Positions 23,257-31,771 of a DNA stretch of 63,216 nucleotides are shown piece after piece. Source of the stretch: Archaeoglobi archaeon JdFR-42 (GTDB taxonomy: Archaea > Halobacteriota > Archaeoglobi > Archaeoglobales > JdFR-42); contig MTND01000031.1 of NCBI GenBank assembly GCA_002010305.1, positions 1-63,216 of the forward strand. The letters are read 5' to 3'. The notes below the pieces were generated by a model. It was not told the origin of the DNA and did not search any database. It saw only the letters and a list, made by a program, of their open reading frames with translations. Made by a program: the position numbers and the translations under genes. Each line of letters opens with the position of its first letter. Positions within the stretch are counted from its first letter, which is position 1.

Positions 23257-24368
23257 CTCATCCTCCTCAGATTGGTTCTGGCATATTCCTCAGCAATCTC
23301 CCGGTAATTTCTTCTCTCTTTAATACCTTTTCCAATTACATGGGCAGTTGCTTTTCTAATTCTTTTCTCGATTTCAGAAAAAGCTTCTCTACCACTGGTG
23401 ACTTCTCCTAACATGAATAGGGTGTATCCGGCTGCAAGACCAGCGTTGGCAATAAAGTCGGGAATATAGACCACTCCGTTATCAAAAAGTATTTTCTCAG
23501 CCTCCTTTGTAACCGGTATGTTAGCGGCCTCCACTACAAAGTCAGATTCCACAAGAGAGACATTGCCTTCATGAATTACATGAGATATGGCTGCGGGGAT
23601 CAGGATATCAGCATCAACATCCAGCCATTTATCTGACTTATACTCATCAAAATCTCCAGAAAGGTTCTCTCTATCTATTGTTCCATCCTCTCGCCTGGCT
23701 CTGAGAAGGTCTGAAATAGGGAGCCCCATTTCATTGTGAATGACGCCATACACGTCAGCCACTCCGACAAGTTTGATTCCACTTTTCTGTAAATATAGGG
23801 CTGTGCTGCTACCAACAGATCCAAATCCCTGGATAAAGACAGTTTTATCCCTTAGTTTATAATCTGTCACTCTACAGGCTTCCTCGAGACTTTTCACAAC
23901 ACCGTAACCAGTTATCGTGTTGCTGAAGTCATCTCCCATCTCTCTCTTTGCGGATAGGTAGGAATTGTAAGGCATATTTCTGCAAAGCCTTTCCGCATGG
24001 ATTTTCCAGAACTCGAATGGGTCTCCGAGAGTAAGAGAATAGAGGTATTCTATATCTGACTGTGTGGTTCCTAGGTCCATTCCTGCAAAATACATTGTTG
24101 AAAAAGGTCTCATTATCTCTGCAAATCTCTCGATCAGCTCTTTTTTATTTTTACTGGATAATACTATTCCGGCTTTAGCACCACCAACTCTCACATTCAT
24201 GGCTCCGTATTTCAGAGACATAGTTTTGGCAAGCGCTTTTACCTCTTCTTGTGTTACGCTGGGGCTTATTCTCAATCCACCTGCAGCGATACCATCGACA
24301 AGAGTGTCTATGGCAATGAATGCTTTGAACTCGTCTTCTGGTATCTCAATGGCCACATCATACAGCAA
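23253..24368 (-). CDS. Glu/Leu/Phe/Val dehydrogenase-family protein, short N-terminus
   Basis: The 371-aa protein has both dehydrogenase domains. The catalytic region reads GGLRISPSVTQEE, LKYGAMNVRVGGAKAGI with the conserved lysines, and GMDLGTTQSDIEYL. The NAD-binding motif is FIQGFGSVGSSTA. Canonical glutamate dehydrogenase has GGGKGG where this has GGAKAG and is about 415 residues, so this form is shorter by about 40 residues at the N-terminus and probably acts on another amino acid or 2-oxoacid. The start is TTG 24368 with GGTGAT upstream. It forms an overlapping pair with the downstream amidohydrolase. Confidence 0.8.
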   Translation of the reverse strand: MLYDVAIEIPEDEFKAFIAIDTLVDGIAAGGLRISPSVTQEEVKALAKTMSLKYGAMNVRVGGAKAGIVLSSKNKKELIERFAEIMRPFSTMYFAGMDLGTTQSDIEYLYSLTLGDPFEFWKIHAERLCRNMPYNSYLSAKREMGDDFSNTITGYGVVKSLEEACRVTDYKLRDKTVFIQGFGSVGSSTALYLQKSGIKLVGVADVYGVIHNEMGLPISDLLRARREDGTIDRENLSGDFDEYKSDKWLDVDADILIPAAISHVIHEGNVSLVESDFVVEAANIPVTKEAEKILFDNGVVYIPDFIANAGLAAGYTLFMLGEVTSGREAFSEIEKRIRKATAHVIGKGIKERRNYREIAEEYARTNLRRMR

Positions 24369-24426
24369 GCTATCACCAATTTCATTGTGTTCCCAACCTT
24401 TATATTATATACCCATTGGATGGTAT

Positions 24427-26691
24427 ATGAGCATGGTGGAATATGTATCCCATCCACTGATAAAGAGAAATAAGGTTGAAAGGAGAACGTATCAGGTCTC
24501 TATTGCAGCCACAGCTTTGAAATACAATACTCTGCTGATTTTGCCGACTGGTCTGGGGAAAACCGCAGTAGCATTGCTAGTGATCGCGTCTCGACTTATG
24601 AATAAGGGTGGGAAGGCTCTGGTTTTAAGTCCGACCAAACCACTTGTAGAGCAACATGCTGCATTTTTCAGAGATAATATGAATATTGGAGAGGATAGAG
24701 TAATTGCTCTGACGGGAGAAGTCAGTCCTGAAAAACGTGGAGAGCTATGGGACAATGCATCTGTTGTAGTTGCCACTCCGCAGATTATTGAGAATGATCT
24801 GTTGACAGGAAAATTGAGTCTGGAAGAGGTAACTCATATTACCTTTGATGAAGCTCACCGGGCTGTTGGGAGATATGCATATGTTTTTATTGCAAAAAAA
24901 TATATGGAACAGAATAAAAACCCTCTGATCCTCGCCATGACTGCATCTCCAGGAAGCAATCTGGATCGTATAAGAGAGGTTTGTGAGAATCTGTTTATAG
25001 AAGAGATTGAAGGCAGGACAGAAATGGATGAAGATGTAATCCCATATATCCATTACCGGCATATCGAATGGGTTAGGGTGGAGTTACCCCAAGAATATGC
25101 TAGAATCCGAAGTCTGTTAGAGCAGTTCATTTCTTCCAGATCATCCAGGCTTAAAAAGCTTGGACTCGTTGGGAGTGTGAAAGAGCTAGAATCTAAACGA
25201 AATGTCCTCCTCCTTCAGGGAAAACTTCAGGCAATGCTTTCAAGAAATCCTTCTCCCTCTCTTTATGAAGGTATTTCCATTGTAGCTGAAATCATGAAAG
25301 TCAAACATGCAGTGGAACTGGTTGAAACACAGGGTATTGAGGCGTTGAAGAAGTACGTGGAAAAACTTGGGGCTGAGGCAAACTCTAGGGGGGGAAGTAA
25401 AGCCTCAAGAAGCATATTTAAGGATACTCGTTTTAAAAAAGCTGTAGAGGAGATTTACAGGTGTACTACCACCCATCCTAAGCTGAAAAAGTTAAAAGAA
25501 ATTGTGGAAGAGCAAATTCAAGCTAATCCAGATTCAAGAATAATAGTTTTTACCAATTATAGAGATACCGCAGAAGTTGTTACCAGTTTTCTCAAAGAAA
25601 ATACCCTTGCAAATCCGGTAAAGTTTGTCGGGCAGACCAATCGGCATAATGATAAGGGAATGTCTCAAAAGCAGCAAGTGGAAACCATTGCCAAATTCAG
25701 AGGGGGCGAATACAATGTACTGGTTGCCACATCTGTTGCTGAAGAGGGACTTGATATCCCTTCGACAGATCTGGTTATTTTCTACGAGGCCGTCCCATCA
25801 GAAATAAGGGCCATTCAGAGAAAAGGGAGAACTGGTAGAAAAAAGGTTGGAAAAGTCGTTGTTCTCATGGGTCGGGGAACGAGGGATGAGGGATATTACT
25901 GGGCAAGCACAAGCAAAGAGAAAAAAATGTACGAGCAGTTAGATCGTATCAGGCATTACATGAAAAATTACCTTCATATGAAGAGACAGGAAGGACAGAC
26001 CAACCTCGATACCTTTTTCATGAGTAAGATTCCGAAGGAAGCAATACAGATATTTGTGGATTTCAGAGAATCAAAGTCTGGAGTGGTGAGAAAACTTCAT
26101 GAAAAAAACATTGGTCTGGTGATGAAACAGCTGGATGTAGCAGACTACGTACTGAGTGATAGAGTTGGAGTAGAGAGAAAAACAGTGGAAGATTTCCTTG
26201 AATCACTGGTTAACCGACAAAGGGATATTTTCAGTCAGCTCATAGATCTGAAACGCGGTTACCAGAAACCCATTCTGCTGATAGAAGGAGACGGTTTGTA
26301 TTCAAAACGTAGGATACATCCCAATGCTATTCGCGGTGCTCTAGCATCCATAGTTATAGATCTCGGCGTTCCCATTTTGTTTACGAAGGATCAGGAAGAA
26401 ACTGCTGAAGTTCTTTACATGATTGCTAGGAGGGAACAGGAAGATAAAGAAAGGGATGTATCTCTTCACAGTGGAAAAACGTCTATGAGCTTGAAGGAAC
26501 AGCAAGAATATGTTATCTCGTCTATATCTAATATAGGACCAATTTTGGCAAGAAATCTTTTGAGGCATTTCAAAACTATAGAGAAAATCGTGACAGCAGA
26601 TAAGAAAGAGCTGGAAAAAGTTGAAAAAATAGGCCCAAAAATTGCCGAAAGAATTAGGGAAGTGGTCTCCACACCATATGAAGAAAAATAA
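24427..26691 (+). CDS. hef: Hef/FANCM-type fork-structure helicase-nuclease
   Basis: At 755 aa this is close to the 764 aa of Pyrococcus Hef. The SF2 helicase part has GLGKT at residues 42-46, SPTKPLVEQH, the DEAH box, AMTASPG, VATSVAEEGLDIP and QRKGRTGR. The XPF/ERCC4 nuclease part has VDFRES and VERKTVEDF. Tandem helix-hairpin-helix motifs close the protein (NIGPILARNLL and KIGPKIAERI). It processes stalled forks and flap DNA. The frame stays open back to 24064, but that part is antisense to the dehydrogenase; the ATG at 24427 with a GGATGG upstream is the natural start. Confidence 0.92.
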   Translation: MSMVEYVSHPLIKRNKVERRTYQVSIAATALKYNTLLILPTGLGKTAVALLVIASRLMNKGGKALVLSPTKPLVEQHAAFFRDNMNIGEDRVIALTGEVSPEKRGELWDNASVVVATPQIIENDLLTGKLSLEEVTHITFDEAHRAVGRYAYVFIAKKYMEQNKNPLILAMTASPGSNLDRIREVCENLFIEEIEGRTEMDEDVIPYIHYRHIEWVRVELPQEYARIRSLLEQFISSRSSRLKKLGLVGSVKELESKRNVLLLQGKLQAMLSRNPSPSLYEGISIVAEIMKVKHAVELVETQGIEALKKYVEKLGAEANSRGGSKASRSIFKDTRFKKAVEEIYRCTTTHPKLKKLKEIVEEQIQANPDSRIIVFTNYRDTAEVVTSFLKENTLANPVKFVGQTNRHNDKGMSQKQQVETIAKFRGGEYNVLVATSVAEEGLDIPSTDLVIFYEAVPSEIRAIQRKGRTGRKKVGKVVVLMGRGTRDEGYYWASTSKEKKMYEQLDRIRHYMKNYLHMKRQEGQTNLDTFFMSKIPKEAIQIFVDFRESKSGVVRKLHEKNIGLVMKQLDVADYVLSDRVGVERKTVEDFLESLVNRQRDIFSQLIDLKRGYQKPILLIEGDGLYSKRRIHPNAIRGALASIVIDLGVPILFTKDQEETAEVLYMIARREQEDKERDVSLHSGKTSMSLKEQQEYVISSISNIGPILARNLLRHFKTIEKIVTADKKELEKVEKIGPKIAERIREVVSTPYEEK

Positions 26692-26831
26692 CCATAGTTA
26701 TACTCTTACTCTAATTCTGTTTAAATCTGAAAAATTTAAAGAAAGTTGTCTGTATCCATATCCTGAGAATCTGTGCCGGAGACACACGATATATGTTTTA
26801 GACAATTTGATGAAACAATAAACGAAACTAG

Positions 26832-28202
26832 TTATGTGAACCTCTCTTTTATGTGTTTGTATTCGAAGAGCCCTTTGATCCCCCAAGCCGCCTCTTCAGG
26901 AGTTGAATAGGCAGGAATACCATTTTCAGCCAGCTTTTCTATTTCTTTTTCCACTACTTTGTATTCGGCTGGATAGCATACTACTACAGGTATACTGGAG
27001 TTTTTTACCACCTCAATAATCTCTGGAGTGGGAAACCTCCAGTGCCTGTGCTGTATTGTAATGGCAAGAAAGGCATTCACTTCTGGATCTTGAATCACAG
27101 CCTCGCTCAATGCTCTGAAGTCGTCAGGCATGAAACCGGAAGCTGCAACATCCAAAGGATTTTTAATAACCAGTGGGGGATTCTCTCCCATTCGCTCCTT
27201 TACTTTATTTATGGTTTTCTCATGAAATTCAGGCATCTTACAGACATCTGCGATCATATCAAGAATAACAATAGAGGGTCCTGCTGATATAGTGAGAATT
27301 CCCAGATTATCTCCTTCTGGAACTGGCTGAAGGCTCAAAGCTTTACATTTGGCTATAAGTTCTCTGACACTATCAGCCGTAATGATTCCGAACTGTTTAA
27401 AAGCAGATTTATACAGGTTGTAGTCTCCAACTGTACTGCCTGTATGGGTTTGGGCCGAGAAATCAACCTTCTTGCTTTTTCCCACTTTGAACACAACTAC
27501 AGGTTTTTTCAAAACAACTTTTTTAGCAATTTCCAGAAATTCTCTAGCACGCTCAGTACCTTCCATAAAGATACCAATAACCTTTGTAGAGGGGTCCTTC
27601 TCGAGATATTTAATTACATCAGGAAAATCTATCACAGATCTATTTCCAACTCCGATCCATTTGGACACTCCCACTTTCTCTTCCATAAGCTTGTAGAGGA
27701 TGGTTAGACCCACACCCCCACTCTGGGTTATGATGGATATGCCCCCTTTTTTCAGTTTCATGGGGTAGAAGGTGGAATAAAAGTTAACATCAGTATTTAT
27801 AACCCCTAATGTGTTGGGTCCCAAGAGAGGGATTCCATATTGTTTCGCCTTTTCAACAAGCCTCTTTTCAAGTTCTTTGCCTTCATCTCCAACTTCTCGA
27901 AAACCACCAGCTATGGATATTATACCCTTTACACCCTTTGATGCACAGTCGTCAATGATCTCTGTCGTGGTGTACTGGTTGAGGGCAATAACTGCCAGAT
28001 CGATCTTTTCTTCGATCTCAAGGATATTCCTGTATGTTTTCAAACCGAGAATTTCTTCATACCTCGGATGTACAGGAAAAATTTTCCCTTGGAAGCCTCC
28101 ATAAACGATGCTTTCCAGACAGTTAAAGCCCACTTTATTTGGAGTGGCAGAAGCTCCTATAACAGCAACACTCTCTGGATTGAAAATAGCTTGAAGATCC
28201 AT
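26832..28202 (-). CDS. acdA: ADP-forming acyl-CoA synthetase alpha subunit
   Basis: The 456-aa subunit carries the CoA-binding domain (IFNPESVAVIGASATPNKVG at the start) and two succinyl-CoA-synthetase-like ligase domains with TQSGGVGLTI. The probable phosphohistidine is in QTHTGSTVGD. With AcdB it converts acyl-CoA, ADP and phosphate to acid, CoA and ATP, a substrate-level phosphorylation typical of archaea. It starts 5 bp after the acdB stop, with GGAGG upstream; I used ATG 28202 rather than the TTG one codon earlier. Acyl specificity (acetyl, aryl or other) cannot be told from this. Confidence 0.88.
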   Translation of the reverse strand: MDLQAIFNPESVAVIGASATPNKVGFNCLESIVYGGFQGKIFPVHPRYEEILGLKTYRNILEIEEKIDLAVIALNQYTTTEIIDDCASKGVKGIISIAGGFREVGDEGKELEKRLVEKAKQYGIPLLGPNTLGVINTDVNFYSTFYPMKLKKGGISIITQSGGVGLTILYKLMEEKVGVSKWIGVGNRSVIDFPDVIKYLEKDPSTKVIGIFMEGTERAREFLEIAKKVVLKKPVVVFKVGKSKKVDFSAQTHTGSTVGDYNLYKSAFKQFGIITADSVRELIAKCKALSLQPVPEGDNLGILTISAGPSIVILDMIADVCKMPEFHEKTINKVKERMGENPPLVIKNPLDVAASGFMPDDFRALSEAVIQDPEVNAFLAITIQHRHWRFPTPEIIEVVKNSSIPVVVCYPAEYKVVEKEIEKLAENGIPAYSTPEEAAWGIKGLFEYKHIKERFT

Positions 28203-28207
28203 CAACC

Positions 28208-28846
28208 TTAAGCCTCCTTGATGATAAGGGCATCTACCACTTCGGCATTGTCAGCTACCATTACAGGATTTAGATCAATTTCCAGAATTCGTTCCTTTTC
28301 CATTAGTTCACATACCCTAAGGAGGAGGTTTTTAATCTCCTGAATATTTACTTCTGGCATATTTCGATATCCTTTCAAAATCCTGTGTCCTTTTATCTCC
28401 TGAATCATTTCCTCCGCATCAGCTTCAGTTATAGGGCAAACTCTCAGAGAAAAGTCCTCCAACACCTCTGTAAAAATCCCTCCAAGACCAAAAAGTATAA
28501 CATAACCGAAAGCATCATCTCGCTTTCCTCCCACCATGACTTCAACACCTTTGCTCATTCGCTGGATGAGCATCGCCTTTCCTTTGAATTTTTGGGACAT
28601 TTTATCAAAAGCATTTTCAAGCTCAGACTCGTTCTGTATTCCCACCACTACGCCACCTACATCTGACTTGTGGAGGACGTCTTTTGAAAGAATTTTCAGT
28701 ACCACTGGAAAACCCGTCTTTCTGGTGAATTCAACAGCCTCATCAAGGGATGTAATTTTTCGCTCTTCCACGGTTCTGATACCATATTGCTGGATAAGTC
28801 GCTTTGATTCATATTCATCCAGTATTATCTTTTCTATCCCGGACAT
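28208..28846 (-). CDS. acdB: ADP-forming acyl-CoA synthetase beta subunit (ATP-grasp)
   Basis: A 212-aa ATP-grasp subunit. DEYESKRLIQQYGI opens the protein; VVLKILSKDVLHKSDVGGV is the nucleotide-binding strand-loop, and FGLGGIFTEVLEDFSLRVCP and EIDLNPVMV supply metal and nucleotide ligands. It binds ADP and receives the phosphate from the AcdA histidine. The split beta-then-alpha organisation is a common archaeal arrangement. The gene leads the acdBA operon and diverges from a short ORF and the RHH/yhhQ genes. Confidence 0.88.
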   Translation of the reverse strand: MSGIEKIILDEYESKRLIQQYGIRTVEERKITSLDEAVEFTRKTGFPVVLKILSKDVLHKSDVGGVVVGIQNESELENAFDKMSQKFKGKAMLIQRMSKGVEVMVGGKRDDAFGYVILFGLGGIFTEVLEDFSLRVCPITEADAEEMIQEIKGHRILKGYRNMPEVNIQEIKNLLLRVCELMEKERILEIDLNPVMVADNAEVVDALIIKEA

Positions 28847-28874
28847 CGTTTGAAGTACTCCTACATCTCTATAA

Positions 28875-29015
28875 ATGGTTTTTCATAAATACCTGACTGC
28901 ATGTTTTGAAGATCCAGAGGTAAGAGAGAATAAAAATCTCTATGAATCTGAAATACTGTGGTATTTTGATGTTTGCAGAGAAAGTTTGAGAGAATATGGG
29001 GGTAACATTGTTTAG
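28875..29015 (+). CDS. 46-aa possible small ORF
   Basis: An ATG frame of 46 codons encodes an acidic peptide with two cysteines (TACFEDPEVRENKNLYESEI, then LWYFDVCRESLREYGG). The composition looks protein-like, but there is no ribosome-binding site and no family is recognised. It could be a relic or chance. It lies in the gap between acdB and the RHH gene. Confidence 0.25.
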   Translation: MVFHKYLTACFEDPEVRENKNLYESEILWYFDVCRESLREYGGNIV

Positions 29016-29061
29016 AAAATTGTTAAATATTCCCCATAAGAAATGTAAAATAGAGTGTCAT

Positions 29062-29108
29062 ATACCCTCATGGTAGAAAGTTTTAAATATATATTCTTGA
29101 GAGGGTAT
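29062..29108 (+). promoter_or_regulatory. TATA box flanked by inverted 8-mers (RHH/yhhQ promoter)
   Basis: ATACCCTC (29062-29069) and GAGGGTAT (29101-29108) are perfect inverted copies that bracket a TATA-like TTTTAAATATATA at about 29080-29092. A further GGGGTATTAT follows at 29121, just before the ATG. Sites on either side of the TATA box are typical for archaeal repressors, and the first gene of the operon is a ribbon-helix-helix protein, so autoregulation is a sensible inference. Confidence 0.5.
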
Positions 29109-29131
29109 TGGAGTAATATTGGGGTATTATC

Positions 29132-29347
29132 ATGCCAAAGGTAAGTGTTGATATTCCACAGCATATCATCGATGATGTGATGGAACATGTAGGTGACGAT
29201 AAGAAATTTGTAAACTTCTCAGATGCAGTGAGAACAGCTCTTAGAAAGATGCTAGACCAGCTTGATGAAATTGACAGACGACACGGACGGCTGAAAGATA
29301 AGGACTGCATTGATGGGAGCAAATCTAATAAACAGAAGGAGGAATGA
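29132..29347 (+). CDS. Ribbon-helix-helix (CopG-like) regulator
   Basis: The 71-aa protein starts PKVSVDIPQHIIDDVMEHVG, the beta-ribbon and first helix of a ribbon-helix-helix domain, followed by FVNFSDAVRTALRKMLDQL as the second helix and a charged tail. RHH dimers bind short inverted repeats in operators. The gene lies immediately before yhhQ (1 bp between stop and start) and behind a promoter with inverted 8-mers, so it probably controls its own operon and possibly responds to queuosine/archaeosine precursor supply. Confidence 0.75.
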   Translation: MPKVSVDIPQHIIDDVMEHVGDDKKFVNFSDAVRTALRKMLDQLDEIDRRHGRLKDKDCIDGSKSNKQKEE

Positions 29348-29348
29348 G

Positions 29349-30059
29349 ATGATTGAGATTCTTATTGTCTGGATATTGATCACCTTGGGAGTGGTAACTT
29401 TCAGTGCAATTCTGGCCAGAATATACAGTGTTGAGATCGTTATTGGAGTATTTGCCTCTCTCACCGTGGTGGCTAACATCATTGCCTTTAAACTAGTAAA
29501 TTTTGGACCATTCGTTGTACCTTCTGCAGTGATAGCGTATGCATCTACTTTTTTGATTACTGACATTGTGAGCGAGTTTTTCGGGAAAAAAGAAGCCAGA
29601 AAAGCTGTTTGGGCAGGCTTTATAGCGAATATTGTGATGGTCATGGTTGTCTCAATGGCTGTACAATGGCCTGCAGCCCCTTTCGTGGATCAAAAAGCTG
29701 TAGAAGCTTTTAATACGGTAATGGGGTTTGCCCCCAGAGTAGTGCTAGCATCCATGGTCGCATTCTTACTTTCTCAGCATCATGATGTCTGGGCTTTTCA
29801 TTTCTGGAAAAAAATGACCAGAGGAAAGCATCTATGGCTCAGAAATAACGCATCTACCATGGTATCTCAGCTATTTGATACGATTATTTTCATCTCTCTG
29901 GCCTTTTATGGCATCATGCCAGGAAATGTCATTCTCCAGCTCATAATGGGACAGTATGTCATAAAGATCTTAATCGCCATTCTGGACACCCCTTTCATTT
30001 ACATCGCCATCAAATTAGCTGGTATTATCTCTAGCAAAACTCAAGTGGCTCCTGAATAA
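29349..30059 (+). CDS. yhhQ: Queuosine-precursor transporter, YhhQ/VUT_1 family
   Basis: The 236-aa protein has six or seven membrane helices and the YhhQ family motif around YASTFLITDIVSEFFGKKEARKAVW, plus QHHDVWAFHFW and NNASTMVSQLFDTIIFI. Such carriers import 7-deazaguanine precursors (preQ0/preQ1), which archaea use for archaeosine in tRNA. I took the ATG at 29349 with GGAGGA upstream rather than a frame start at 29310 inside the RHH gene. Co-transcribed with the RHH regulator. Confidence 0.85.
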   Translation: MIEILIVWILITLGVVTFSAILARIYSVEIVIGVFASLTVVANIIAFKLVNFGPFVVPSAVIAYASTFLITDIVSEFFGKKEARKAVWAGFIANIVMVMVVSMAVQWPAAPFVDQKAVEAFNTVMGFAPRVVLASMVAFLLSQHHDVWAFHFWKKMTRGKHLWLRNNASTMVSQLFDTIIFISLAFYGIMPGNVILQLIMGQYVIKILIAILDTPFIYIAIKLAGIISSKTQVAPE

Positions 30060-30110
30060 GTTTGTAAAGTCACAAATGTCGTGGATAGAGAAAGAACCAT
30101 CTTAATGGAT

Positions 30111-30806
30111 TTACATTTCAAGGTATGCTTTTTCTATTTCATCTTTAAGTTCTTCTTTTGTCCCTTCCTTTTCTATATGACCCCTTGAAAGTATGTACAG
30201 TCTTTCAACAAGGTCTATGGCCATGTGTACATTCTGCTCGACAAGAAGGATTGTTGTGCCCGTCTCCTTTATCTTTTTGATACTTTCTGTTATTGCCTGT
30301 ATAACAATTGGAGCAAGACCGATGGATGGTTCATCAAGGAGGAGTAATGTAGGTCTTGCCATAAGAGCTCGGCCTATGGCAACCATTTGCTGTTCCCCTC
30401 CACTCATAGTTTTAACGACTTGGTCTCTTCTCTCTTCCAGTCTGGGAAAAAGTTTGTAAACAAATTCAAGGTCTTTCTGGATATTATTTGAGTCCTTTCT
30501 TAAAAATGCACCCATGAGAAGATTATCTTCAGTGGTCATGTCCCGGAATAACCTTCTATGCTCAGGACACATCACAATGCCTTTTTCTACGATTTTATAC
30601 GGTGGAAGTCCATTGATCCTCTCTCCGTTGAAAACTATCTCTCCTGTGGTGGGAGCAAGACCACTTATAGCCCTCAGTAGAGTTGTTTTACCTGCGCCGT
30701 TTGGCCCAAGAACTCCTACTGTCTCTCCTTCTTCAACTTTAAGGCTTATGTCATGCAATATGATAGCTTTTTCATACTGGACTCTCAGATTATTTACTTC
30801 AAGCAT
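30111..30806 (-). CDS. livF: LivF-type ABC transporter ATPase
   Basis: The 231-aa ATP-binding protein has Walker [10 protein letters not shown], the signature [19 protein letters not shown], Walker [14 protein letters not shown] and the H-loop in LVEQNVHMA. The [12 protein letters not shown] and [14 protein letters not shown] segments are characteristic of LivF, one of two ATPases of branched-chain amino acid or amide-type (HAAT) importers. The start was set at ATG 30806, where homology begins; it overlaps livG by 8 bp. No permease (LivHM) or binding protein gene is adjacent. Confidence 0.85.
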   Translation of the reverse strand: MLEVNNLRVQYEKAIILHDISLKVEEGETVGVLGPNGAGKTTLLRAISGLAPTTGEIVFNGERINGLPPYKIVEKGIVMCPEHRRLFRDMTTEDNLLMGAFLRKDSNNIQKDLEFVYKLFPRLEERRDQVVKTMSGGEQQMVAIGRALMARPTLLLLDEPSIGLAPIVIQAITESIKKIKETGTTILLVEQNVHMAIDLVERLYILSRGHIEKEGTKEELKDEIEKAYLEM

Positions 30807-31521
30807 TGGATTCACCTTTTGTTCCAAGGTATGCTTCAACTACCTTAATGTCCTTTACCACTTCTTCAGGAGAGCCTTCAAAAATCAGTTTTCCAAAATT
30901 GAGAACGAGAACTCGATCTGCAAGGTTAAACAGTTCTCTTAACCTGTGTTCTATAATTATCTGAGTCACTCTATCTTTTTTCATTTCATCAATTATATCG
31001 TCCAGTTCAACAACTTCATCAGGATTAAGTCCCGCAAAAGGTTCATCTAGTAATATCAATTCTGGCTGAGTAGCTAGGGCAATGCCTATGCTGAGCTTTT
31101 TCAGATCTCCATGGGACAGGTTGGTAGCTGTTGTGTCCAGATATTCCTCCAGATGGATTTTTTTAGCTATCTTCTCAGCAACCTTCTCGTAATTTTTTGA
31201 GTGAGCCATGCTAGGGATTGAAAGGTTCTCTTTCACAGTAAGATGGGTAAAAACTTTTATCAACTGGAATGTTCTGGTCATTCCAAGTGAAACAAGTTTA
31301 TGGGGTTTCATTCCTGTTACATTTTGTCCTTTGAAAATGATCTCCCCTGAATCGGGTTTCAAAAATCCAGATATAATAGAAAAGAGGGTGGTCTTTCCGG
31401 CACCATTTGGACCTATAATCCCAAGACACTCTCCTCTCTTTACACTAAAACTAACGTCATCAGTAGCAATAAGTCCTCCAAATCGTTTTATGAGATTTTT
31501 AACTACCAGCACTTCTTCCAT
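30799..31521 (-). CDS. livG: LivG-type ABC transporter ATPase
   Basis: A 240-aa ABC ATPase with Walker [10 protein letters not shown], signature [20 protein letters not shown], Walker [16 protein letters not shown] and the H-loop [10 protein letters not shown]. The motif [20 protein letters not shown] is typical of LivG. It is the partner of LivF for importing branched-chain or other amino acids, or amides. The gene is the first of a livGF pair; a TATA-like stretch (minus strand) lies near 31580-31600. Transporter membrane subunits must be encoded elsewhere or the pair is orphaned. Confidence 0.85.
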   Translation of the reverse strand: MEEVLVVKNLIKRFGGLIATDDVSFSVKRGECLGIIGPNGAGKTTLFSIISGFLKPDSGEIIFKGQNVTGMKPHKLVSLGMTRTFQLIKVFTHLTVKENLSIPSMAHSKNYEKVAEKIAKKIHLEEYLDTTATNLSHGDLKKLSIGIALATQPELILLDEPFAGLNPDEVVELDDIIDEMKKDRVTQIIIEHRLRELFNLADRVLVLNFGKLIFEGSPEEVVKDIKVVEAYLGTKGESNA

Positions 31522-31771
31522 GCTCTCACGTCCTGCACGGTAATGATAGACTATGAGATTGACTTAATAAAGTTAACGATTTTTAAATTATAAAGTTTCT
31601 TCTGAGTTTTTTGTGACTTAATAGCACGTAGCATTGTTCTCAAATGCTAGAAATCATGCCTGTAACGCAATCCATTTATATACAGAGATCAAATTTTCAC
31701 TGTGGAGTATCTGAAAGTAGATCAAAGTAAAGGATGTTGCTATCGTCTAATGTCCTATAGTATTTCAGGAG

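Noticed and set aside
24064-24426. Open frame upstream of hef
   Set aside because: It reads antisense through the glutamate-dehydrogenase-like gene and carries no helicase homology.
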